5,273 bases of DNA from an uncultured Eubacteriales bacterium (GTDB lineage Bacteria > Bacillota > Clostridia > Oscillospirales > Oscillospiraceae). Shown here one piece after another: positions 1 to 5,222 of the stretch; position 1 is the stretch's first letter; the number at the start of each line of letters is the position of its first letter. The notes under the pieces were generated by a model that was not told where the DNA came from, did no database searches, and saw nothing but the letters and a program-made list of their open reading frames with translations. Location of the stretch: positions 1 to 5,273 of the forward strand of contig CAJKNS010000180.1 in NCBI GenBank assembly GCA_905201305.1, read 5' to 3'. A program made the translations under genes and the position numbers.

Positions 1-182
1 CTGTGCAGGAAGCCGTGTCTAAGGTTGCTGAGGCACTGGGCGATACCGGTCGTATTCTGGTGCGTGAATCCGGTACTGAACCGGTGGTGCGTGTCATGGT
101 GGAAGCACCTGACCATAATACTTGCCAGAAGTATGTTGATGAAGTGGTCAATGTGATCTGCGAAAAGGGATATAAGGCATAA
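1..182 (+). CDS. glmM: Phosphoglucosamine mutase, C-terminal end (5' truncated by window)
   Basis: This is the last 59 codons of a gene that enters from the left edge; the first full codon begins at base 3 and the stop is TAA at 180-182. The visible peptide contains GRILVRESGTEPVVRVMVEA. It matches the RxSGTEPxxRVMVE signature of the phosphate-binding C-terminal domain of alpha-D-phosphohexomutases, in the form typical of GlmM. GlmM converts glucosamine-6-phosphate to glucosamine-1-phosphate in the cytoplasm, on the route to UDP-GlcNAc. The phosphoserine active site and metal-binding loop lie outside the window. The gene directly downstream is glmS, which makes GlmM's substrate, and this supports GlmM over the related phosphomannomutases or phosphoglucomutases. 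A hairpin terminator follows the stop, so glmM probably ends its own transcript. Confidence 0.9.
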   Translation, partial: VQEAVSKVAEALGDTGRILVRESGTEPVVRVMVEAPDHNTCQKYVDEVVNVICEKGYKA

Positions 183-190
183 AGTCAATG

Positions 191-219
191 ACGACTCTGG
201 CAGTTCCCGGAGTCGTTTT
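191..219 (+). terminator. Rho-independent terminator after glmM
   Basis: The arms ACGACTCTGG (191-200) and CCGGAGTCGT (207-216) form a 10-bp stem with one G:T pair around a 6-base loop. A short T run follows (TTTT at 216-219, then GCAT). The stem is good but the T tract is brief, so some readthrough into glmS is plausible. Confidence 0.6.
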
Positions 220-234
220 GCATAAAAGGGAAAG

Positions 235-240
235 TATAAT
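235..240 (+). promoter_or_regulatory. Probable -10 box of the glmS promoter
   Basis: A perfect TATAAT lies 27 bases before the glmS start codon. Transcription would begin near 246-248, giving a leader of only about 20 bases that carries the ribosome binding site GAGAGGG (254-259). The matching -35 region, around 211-218 at 16-18 bases spacing, is a poor match to TTGACA and overlaps the right arm of the glmM terminator. The promoter is therefore inferred from the -10 box alone. Confidence 0.45.
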
Positions 241-267
241 AGATTAAATAACGAGAGGGATAAACCT

Positions 268-2112
268 ATGTGTGGAATCGTTGGTTTTACTGGAAATCGA
301 CAGGCAGCACCGATCCTGTTGGATGGTCTGTCAAAACTGGAATATAGAGGATATGATTCTACCGGTATCTGCACCTGCGCGGATGGCAGAATGCACATCG
401 TAAAGAAGGAGGGGCGGCTGTCGAACCTGGTTGCTCTGACCCATGGCGGTGCCGATGTTCCCGGCAACATTGGCATTGGTCATACCCGGTGGGCAACCCA
501 CGGCGCACCCTCTGATATCAATGCCCATCCCCATCTCAGCAGTGATGGGAAGGTTGCACTGATCCATAACGGCATTGTGGAGAACTATCTGGATATCAAG
601 GCGATGCTTTTGAAGGAGGGCTACACCTTCCGGTCGGAAACCGATTCGGAAGTAGCCTGCAATCTAATTGCCTACTGCCTGAAAACTCGCGGCGGCTCGC
701 TCCTGGATGCGGTGCAGGCTGCGCTGGATCAGATTGAGGGCAGCTATGCGTTTGTTGTACTGTGCCAGGACGATCCCGATACCATTGTAGCAGCAAAAAA
801 GTCCAGCCCCATGATTTTCGGCTACGGCGATGGCTGCAACTTTGTGGCGTCTGATGTTACTGCGGTGCTCCGTTATACCCGCGAGGTGGTTTATCTCAAT
901 GATGATGAGCTGGTGGAAATGACCGCTGATTCCGTGCATTTCTATGACCGAAAGGGAAACGAACTGGAGAAAACACCGGAACACATTGATTGGGAGCTTT
1001 CTGCCGCAGAGAAAAATGGCTATGACCATTTTATGATTAAGGAAATTCACGAGCAGCCCAAGGCGCTGGCAAACACCATTTCCCCCAGAATTCGCGGCGG
1101 AAAAATCGTTCTGGACGATATTACCCTGGATCAGGATTACATCAAAAAGCTCTCTCGGGTGTATGTGGTTGCCTGCGGCAGCGCATATTATGTAGGCTGC
1201 GTTGGAAAGTATGTGATGGAGAAGCTGTGCCGGATTCCGGTGGAGCCGATGTTGGCGTCCGAGTTCCGCTACTGCGATCCGCTGTGCGATGAAAATACCC
1301 TGGTGCTGATTATCTCTCAGTCCGGCGAGACGGCGGATACTTTGGCTGCCCTGCGGGAGGCAAAGCGTCGCGGCGCGCGGACTATGGCGATTGTCAATGT
1401 GGTGGGCTCCTCCATCTCCAAAGAGGCAGACGATGTAATCTACACCTGGGCTGGACCGGAAATTGCAGTTGCAACCACCAAGGCGTATTCTACCCAGCTT
1501 GCCATTGTGGATATTCTGGCGCTGTATATGGCGCAGGCGCTGGGCACCATTTCCAATGAAGAATATCAGCGGCTGCTGCTGGCGCTGCAAAAGCTGCCGG
1601 AGCAGATTGAAGAGATTCTCCAGCCGGAGCAGATTGATATCATTCGGGATTATGCAGAGCTGTTCTGCCATGTGGAGGACGCCTATTTTATCGGGCGGCA
1701 TGTGGATAACGCTACCTGTTTGGAAGGCAGCCTGAAGCTCAAGGAAATCGCTTACATCCATGCGGAGGCGTATGCAGCCGGCGAGCTGAAGCACGGTCCC
1801 ATTTCGCTGATCGAAGAGGGAACGCTTGTCATTGCGGTTGCTACCAATGGTCAGCTGTTCGATAAGACCATGAGCAACGTCAAGGAGACTAAGGCGCGCG
1901 GCGCAATGGTGCTGGGTGTTACGGTGCCGGATTACGCCAAAAGAATGGAAGAGACGGTGGACTGCCAGTTTGTTGTGCCGAAAACCGATCCCATCTTGCA
2001 GCCCAGCCTGTCTGTGGTGCCGCTGCAGCTGCTGTCTTATTATGTGTCGCTGCTTCGTGACTGCGACATTGATAAGCCGCGGAATCTTGCAAAGTCTGTT
2101 ACAGTGGAATAA
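268..2112 (+). CDS. glmS: Glutamine-fructose-6-phosphate aminotransferase (isomerizing)
   Basis: GlmS makes glucosamine-6-phosphate from fructose-6-phosphate and glutamine, the committed step of amino-sugar synthesis for peptidoglycan. The 614-aa length matches the family (about 600-610). The protein begins MCGIVGF, so Met removal exposes Cys2 as the N-terminal nucleophile of the class II glutamine amidotransferase domain (about 2-220). Other glutaminase residues are in HTRWATHG (72-79, Arg74), NG at 101-102 (oxyanion hole) and Asp126. Two SIS sugar-isomerase domains follow. The first has CGS at 303-305 and the phosphate-binding SQSGET at 350-355. The second has LKLKE (Glu493) and ELKHGP (His509). 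The tail LAKSVTVE carries the Schiff-base Lys609. All key catalytic residues are present. The start is set by Cys2 and by GAGAGGG 8 bases upstream. The gene follows glmM and is bounded by terminators on both sides. No glmS ribozyme fits in the upstream gap. Confidence 0.97.
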   Translation: MCGIVGFTGNRQAAPILLDGLSKLEYRGYDSTGICTCADGRMHIVKKEGRLSNLVALTHGGADVPGNIGIGHTRWATHGAPSDINAHPHLSSDGKVALIHNGIVENYLDIKAMLLKEGYTFRSETDSEVACNLIAYCLKTRGGSLLDAVQAALDQIEGSYAFVVLCQDDPDTIVAAKKSSPMIFGYGDGCNFVASDVTAVLRYTREVVYLNDDELVEMTADSVHFYDRKGNELEKTPEHIDWELSAAEKNGYDHFMIKEIHEQPKALANTISPRIRGGKIVLDDITLDQDYIKKLSRVYVVACGSAYYVGCVGKYVMEKLCRIPVEPMLASEFRYCDPLCDENTLVLIISQSGETADTLAALREAKRRGARTMAIVNVVGSSISKEADDVIYTWAGPEIAVATTKAYSTQLAIVDILALYMAQALGTISNEEYQRLLLALQKLPEQIEEILQPEQIDIIRDYAELFCHVEDAYFIGRHVDNATCLEGSLKLKEIAYIHAEAYAAGELKHGPISLIEEGTLVIAVATNGQLFDKTMSNVKETKARGAMVLGVTVPDYAKRMEETVDCQFVVPKTDPILQPSLSVVPLQLLSYYVSLLRDCDIDKPRNLAKSVTVE

Positions 2113-2118
2113 AAATGC

Positions 2119-2149
2119 AGTGGGGGCGGATTATTCCGTCCCCACTTTT
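2119..2149 (+). terminator. Rho-independent terminator after glmS
   Basis: An 11-bp GC-rich stem is formed by AGTGGGGGCGG (2119-2129) and CCGTCCCCACT (2136-2146), with one G:T pair and a 6-base loop. TTTT (2146-2149) follows. It starts 7 bases after the glmS stop. The ribosome binding site of the next gene begins only a few bases after the T run. Confidence 0.8.
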
Positions 2150-2166
2150 GGAAAGGAAGTATTGTC

Positions 2167-2700
2167 ATGGAAGCAATGGAAAATATTCTGACCCGAAGAA
2201 GTGTGCGGGTTTATGAGGACAAACCAGTGAGCCGGGCAACCCTGGATACCGTTCTTGCGGCGGCGCAGATGGCGCCCTCCTGGAAGCATACGCAGACGCC
2301 GGGGTTTATTGTCATCACTTCTCCGGAGAAAAAAGCGAAGCTGATGGAGGCGCTGCCCTCCTATAATGCCAGAAACGTTTCCACCGCGCCGGTTGTGGTG
2401 GTAATGACCACGAAGAAAAAGCGCTGTGCCTATGAGCGAGACGGCAGCTTTACCACAAAAAAAGAGGACCGTTGGGAGATGTTTGATGCGGGCATTGCTT
2501 GCCAGACGCTGTGCCTGGCGGCATGGGCGCAGGGACTTGGCACCTGCATCATGGGGATTTATGATGAGGACAAGGTTCCGACGCTGCTGGAGGTGCCGGA
2601 GGACCAGTATGTAACCGCAATTGTGTCCATGGGCTATCCGGCGGAAACCCCCAAAGCGCCCAAGCGGAAGCCACTGGAGGAGAAGGTGCGGTATGTTTAA
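2167..2700 (+). CDS. Nitroreductase-family FMN-dependent oxidoreductase
   Basis: This 177-aa cytoplasmic protein has the layout of small single-domain nitroreductases. RRSVR at 10-14 is the N-terminal FMN phosphate-contacting motif. APSWKHTQ at 36-43 corresponds to the flavin-contacting APS segment of the family. DAGIACQTLCLAAWAQGLGT (107-126) is the conserved central helix followed by the GLGT turn. MGYP at 155-158 plus RKPLEEKV (167-174) form the usual C-terminal signature. Such enzymes use NAD(P)H and bound FMN, usually as homodimers, to reduce nitro compounds, quinones or other electron acceptors. The physiological substrate cannot be told from the sequence. The chosen ATG has AAAGGAAG (2152-2159) at good spacing; Met4 is a weaker alternative. 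The gene overlaps the downstream DUF2461 gene by 8 bases. It lies just after the glmS terminator, so its promoter is unclear: readthrough from glmS or a promoter inside the end of glmS are both possible. Confidence 0.88.
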   Translation: MEAMENILTRRSVRVYEDKPVSRATLDTVLAAAQMAPSWKHTQTPGFIVITSPEKKAKLMEALPSYNARNVSTAPVVVVMTTKKKRCAYERDGSFTTKKEDRWEMFDAGIACQTLCLAAWAQGLGTCIMGIYDEDKVPTLLEVPEDQYVTAIVSMGYPAETPKAPKRKPLEEKVRYV

Positions 2701-3352
2701 TGGATTTACCCCTGCTGCCATTGATTTCCTCTGGGGCATTCGGTTCAACAACAATCGGGATTGGTTTCAGGCGCATAAAGCAGAATATCAGAATGATCTC
2801 TATCGACCCATGCTGGAATTGGCGGATGCGGTGCGAGAAAAGTTTCAACTGGAGGGTACCGTGCTGAAAACCTCCAGAATTTATCGGGATGTGCGCTATT
2901 CCGGCGGTATCCCCTATAAGGAGCATCTGTGGTTTTGCATCCGGCAGGACAATGTGTTCTGGAGCGAGCATCCCTCCATGTATTTTCAGATTGAGCCGGA
3001 GGGCGGCAGCTGCGGATTCATCCACTACGCCCCCAAAGCCGCACTGATGAATCTGCATCGGAAGCGGCTGCTGGAGCATCCGGAGCAGTTCCTCAGCGTG
3101 GTGGACCAGCTGGAGCGGGACGAGCGGTTTCAGGATCAGTCCACCCGCTATAAGCGTCCCAAGCCCGGCAGTACGCCGGAGCTGGAGCACTGGTATCAGC
3201 TGAAAAACTGCTTTTTCCAGCAGGAGATTCCGGTGGGGGAGCAGCTGTATGATCCCAAATTGCCGGAGATGCTGGCGGACAGCTTCCGGGCGCTGACACC
3301 TCTGTATGATTATTTCCGGCAGCTGGAGCTGGAATTGAGCCGGGAGGAATAA
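2693..3352 (+). CDS. DUF2461 (TIGR02453-type) family protein
   Basis: This 219-aa protein resembles the DUF2461 family, which has no established biochemical function. The start FNGFTPAAIDFLWGIRFNNN (2-21), followed by RDWFQAHKAEY, matches the family's opening block, in which a short helix is followed by NNxxWF and a charged helix. IYRDVRYSGGIPYKEHLWF (63-81) matches its second block, usually written RxxRFSxxxxPYK. Length is close to the usual 210-230 aa. No signal peptide or membrane segment is visible, so it is probably cytoplasmic. The frame is open further upstream to an ATG at 2621. The family-conserved Met at 2693 is preferred because the extra 24 residues are Arg/Pro-rich read-through of the nitroreductase gene. 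GGAGGAGAAGG (2676-2686) supplies a ribosome binding site inside the upstream gene. The 8-base overlap with the nitroreductase implies a shared transcript and likely translational coupling, but not a proven functional link. Confidence 0.85.
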   Translation: MFNGFTPAAIDFLWGIRFNNNRDWFQAHKAEYQNDLYRPMLELADAVREKFQLEGTVLKTSRIYRDVRYSGGIPYKEHLWFCIRQDNVFWSEHPSMYFQIEPEGGSCGFIHYAPKAALMNLHRKRLLEHPEQFLSVVDQLERDERFQDQSTRYKRPKPGSTPELEHWYQLKNCFFQQEIPVGEQLYDPKLPEMLADSFRALTPLYDYFRQLELELSREE

Positions 3353-3358
3353 ACGCAT

Positions 3359-3396
3359 AAAAATAAGGGGACGTTACCGTGGGTGGTAACGTCCCC
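3359..3396 (-). terminator. Terminator between convergent genes, oriented for the anti-sigma operon
   Basis: GGGGACGTTACC (3367-3378) and GGTAACGTCCCC (3385-3396) form a perfect 12-bp stem with a 6-base loop. Read on the minus strand, the stem is followed by TTATTTTTAT (3366-3357), a proper T tract that closes the sigma/anti-sigma operon just after its stop. Read on the plus strand it is followed by CCTGTGTTATGG, with no T run. It should therefore stop plus-strand transcripts from the DUF2461 gene less well, although it lies in the right place for both. Confidence 0.82.
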
Positions 3397-3401
3397 CTGT
3401 G

Positions 3402-4433
3402 TTATGGCAATGGAATTTCGATTTCGGTGCTTCCGTCGGAGAATGTAATGGATTCCAGCATAGAAAGGTCAATGGGCGCGCTCCAGTAGAATTCGCATTC
3501 ATTTACCTGATTGCTCTCGCGATAGACGGAGCTGCCGCCGGTGACCGGGACAGAGGTGCCGTCAGAGAGCCGGGCATAGAAGGTGTAGACCTGCTGTACA
3601 TCCGGGTCTGCCGCAGCAACTTCTCCGGCGGTAAATGCGTCGCCATCCAGAATCATAACCTCAGGGCGATTGGAAACATAGTCAAATGTGATTCTGGACT
3701 CGGAGACGGAGATATTTGAAATCTCCAGCGTGATATCGTCTGCGAAATGGATTGTCTGGTTGACGTCGTAGTTTTGCGCCGCTTCGATTTCCGGCAGTGT
3801 GAAGGAGAAATTCCAGGCTCCTTCTGTCTGTTCCATATCATTTAGCATCAGACTGCTGATGTCCATGGTCAGCTGCCCGTGGGATAGTGTGACACCCTCC
3901 GGCAGCTCACAGGAGAGAATGCGATAATAGGATGCGCCGGAATCGCTGCCCTCCACAAGCCGGTCTGCAACGGCTGCTTCTGCGGAATAGGTAGTTCCGT
4001 CCGATGCAGTAACCTGTATGGTCTCGCTTAGAATGCCGGTAAACTGGTCATCGGGGTTCGGCGGGACAATGGTGTAAAGAAGATACGCCGTATCGTTGGT
4101 CACGGAAACGGAATCTACGGTGATGGTAATGCCCTGATCCGTTACGCTTTCACCAAGGTCTGCGGATTTTGCTTCAATGGCGTCCTTGTGAGACTGTGCC
4201 ATTTCATTGGATGCCATGTCGTTCCAGGTGTGTTCCAGTGCATTGGCGCTTCTGGTATAATGCATCATTGCCAATGCGGTTCCGGTCAGGGCTGCCACAA
4301 TGGCTGCGGCGATGAGGATCGTCTTTGCGGGGTGGGGAATCCGTTTGGTCTGCTTCATGGGGACCTCCTTTTCTTCAAGCACGAGGTCATCCGCTATCTC
4401 ACCGATTACGTCGAAAAAATCCAGCTCCGTCAT
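3402..4433 (-). CDS. DUF4179-like single-pass membrane protein, putative anti-sigma factor
   Basis: This 343-aa protein probably holds the neighbouring sigma factor inactive at the membrane. Residues 1-25 form a short acidic cytoplasmic segment (DFFDVIGEIADDLVLEE, 5-21) like the N-terminal helix of DUF4179 anti-sigma proteins. A basic stretch KQTKRIPHPAK (27-37) precedes one membrane helix at about 38-57 (rich in I, A, L, V), so the remainder should face outward. The outer part has a DUF4179-like beta-rich unit (about 95-215, around VTDQGITITVDSVSVTNDTA). A second, repeat-like beta unit follows (about 220-343, around NQTIHFADDITLEISNISVS). The ATG overlaps the sigma stop as ATGA (4430-4433) and has AAGGAGGG at 4450-4443. 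This coupling is the main evidence for an anti-sigma role; the sensed signal is unknown. The frame stays open 141 codons further upstream inside the sigma gene, which I take as chance. Met26 is an alternative start. Confidence 0.82.
   Translation of the reverse strand: MTELDFFDVIGEIADDLVLEEKEVPMKQTKRIPHPAKTILIAAAIVAALTGTALAMMHYTRSANALEHTWNDMASNEMAQSHKDAIEAKSADLGESVTDQGITITVDSVSVTNDTAYLLYTIVPPNPDDQFTGILSETIQVTASDGTTYSAEAAVADRLVEGSDSGASYYRILSCELPEGVTLSHGQLTMDISSLMLNDMEQTEGAWNFSFTLPEIEAAQNYDVNQTIHFADDITLEISNISVSESRITFDYVSNRPEVMILDGDAFTAGEVAAADPDVQQVYTFYARLSDGTSVPVTGGSSVYRESNQVNECEFYWSAPIDLSMLESITFSDGSTEIEIPLP
4363..4369 (-). promoter_or_regulatory. Internal Shine-Dalgarno-like site before Met26 of the anti-sigma gene
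   Basis: On the minus strand AGGAGGT (4369-4363) lies 4 bases before an in-frame ATG (4358-4356). It also encodes part of Lys-Glu-Val, so it could be coincidental. Initiation here would give a 318-aa protein that keeps the membrane helix but lacks the acidic N-terminal segment thought to contact the sigma factor. Confidence 0.35.
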
Positions 4434-4990
4434 AGCGTGAAGCCCTCCTTTTCCAAGTGTTTTTTCAGCTGCTTCCGGAGGCGGAATAGGGTATTGCGCA
4501 CCTTGTCCTGGGTAAGACCGGCTTCCGATGCCACCTGAGACAGTGGCTCCGCATACCAGTACCGCCGCACAAAGAGCTGCCGCTTTTCCGGAGAAAGCGT
4601 CCGGAGAAATACACTGATGCTGTCTGCCAACCGGCGCTTTTCCAGCTCCGTGGGTGGATCGCCCTGACCGCTTGCAAGGTCCCGAAGCTCCTCCAGAGGC
4701 AAATGCGGAAGTCCGCCGCCGCGGCGCTGAGCACAGATAGAACGGAGCCGGTTCAATGCAAGATTTCGGGTAATGCGTCCCAGGTACGCCTGTAGGCAGC
4801 GGGGGCGCTGAGGCGGAATGGTATCCCAGAGCCGCAAAAGCGCATCCTGAACGCATTCCTGGCTATCCTCAGGGCAGAGAAGCACATTGTTTGCAATTGC
4901 GGTGCAGTAGGTGCCGTATTTTTGCTGCGTTTCCCGGATTGCCTGCTCATCCCGGCACCAGAACAGCCCTATGATGTGGGAATCCTCCAT
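4430..4990 (-). CDS. Sigma-70 family (ECF-like) RNA polymerase sigma factor
   Basis: This 186-aa protein has the two-domain layout of small sigma factors. Region 2 (about 14-82) includes KYGTYC, the acidic EDSQECVQDALLRLWD (41-56) typical of core-polymerase binding, and AYLGRITRNLALNRLR (68-83) for -10 recognition. A linker with RRGGG (89-93) follows. Region 4 (about 118-180) has LRTLSPEKRQLFVRRYWY (129-146) and a helix-turn-helix at SQVASEAGLTQDKVRNTLFR (151-170) for -35 recognition. It resembles a sigma group common in Clostridia whose genes are followed by DUF4179 membrane proteins, as here. The start is the ATG at 4990, not the in-frame GTG at 4999. The Shine-Dalgarno GGAGGTGAT ends in the right place for the ATG but overlaps the GTG. 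The stop overlaps the next gene's ATG by four bases, so the pair is co-transcribed and coupled. Autoregulation is likely but not demonstrated. Confidence 0.9.
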   Translation of the reverse strand: MEDSHIIGLFWCRDEQAIRETQQKYGTYCTAIANNVLLCPEDSQECVQDALLRLWDTIPPQRPRCLQAYLGRITRNLALNRLRSICAQRRGGGLPHLPLEELRDLASGQGDPPTELEKRRLADSISVFLRTLSPEKRQLFVRRYWYAEPLSQVASEAGLTQDKVRNTLFRLRKQLKKHLEKEGFTL

Positions 4991-4994
4991 GTGT

Positions 4995-5003
4995 ATCACC
5001 TCC
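4995..5003 (-). promoter_or_regulatory. Strong ribosome binding site of the sigma gene, fixing its start
   Basis: On the minus strand GGAGGTGAT (5003-4995) is a full nine-base match to the complement of the usual 16S rRNA 3' end. The core GGAGGT ends 7 bases before the ATG at 4990. It overlaps the in-frame GTG at 4999 and so rules that start out. Confidence 0.8.
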
Positions 5004-5011
5004 GGATGGAT

Positions 5012-5026
5012 TGAAAGGACCTTTCA
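5012..5026. repeat. Perfect 15-bp palindrome in the sigma gene leader
   Basis: TGAAAGG (5012-5018), one central A, then CCTTTCA (5020-5026) form a perfect 7+1+7 inverted repeat. It ends 9 bases upstream of the sigma Shine-Dalgarno site. A one-base loop cannot form in RNA, so as RNA it would be at most a weak 5-bp hairpin. As DNA it has the shape of a dimer-binding operator. The function is not known. Confidence 0.5.
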
Positions 5027-5087
5027 CTTAGATAGACACGGTTTTCTTCTTCCTATCTCATGAATTCAAATTTTTAATAAAGAGTGA

Positions 5088-5106
5088 TTGTGCCTAATTC
5101 GCACAA
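5088..5106. repeat. 19-bp interrupted inverted repeat upstream of the sigma gene
   Basis: TTGTGC (5088-5093) and GCACAA (5101-5106) are perfect 6-base arms separated by seven bases (CTAATTC). It lies about 100 bases before the sigma start codon, in an A/T-rich gap where a promoter is expected. The shape would suit a regulator-binding site, but 6-base arms also arise by chance. Confidence 0.3.
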
Positions 5107-5192
5107 ATGGGTGTTCTGCTGATGCTGATATTCGGGGGGCTGCTCACAGTGAAAAGAATAGAGAAAAAAAGCATAAAAACAAAGAATAATAC

Positions 5193-5222
5193 AAAAAGCA
5201 CCCACTTTCGTGGGTGCTTTTT
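5193..5222 (-). terminator. Rho-independent terminator downstream of the tRNA
   Basis: AAAAAGCACCCAC (5193-5205) and GTGGGTGCTTTTT (5210-5222) form a perfect 13-bp stem with the loop TTTC. On the minus strand it follows the tRNA CCA end directly and finishes in TTTTTG and further T-rich sequence. It also has a T run on the plus strand, so it could act in both directions. It separates the tRNA from the sigma operon, which therefore needs its own promoter within 5004-5192. Confidence 0.88.

Noticed and set aside
664..1794. 376-codon open frame on the minus strand inside glmS
   Set aside because: It lies wholly antisense to a clear glmS with all catalytic motifs, has a low-complexity, His/Arg/Gln-rich composition and matches no family I recognise. 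It is a shadow of codon bias.
2621..2692. Earlier in-frame ATG for the DUF2461 protein
   Set aside because: The added 24 residues are Arg/Pro-rich and lie inside the nitroreductase C-terminal coding region. The family's conserved N-terminus starts at 2693.
3399..3719. 106-codon plus-strand frame opposite the anti-sigma gene
   Set aside because: It starts on the terminator's edge without a clear ribosome binding site and is antisense to a well-supported gene.
4434..4856. 141-codon upstream extension of the anti-sigma frame
   Set aside because: It overlaps the sigma gene in another frame, has no good start signal or domain, and the ATG at 4433 has a strong Shine-Dalgarno site and the ATGA overlap.
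4991..4999. GTG start at 4999 for the sigma factor
   Set aside because: The Shine-Dalgarno site overlaps this codon, whereas the ATG at 4990 has ideal spacing.
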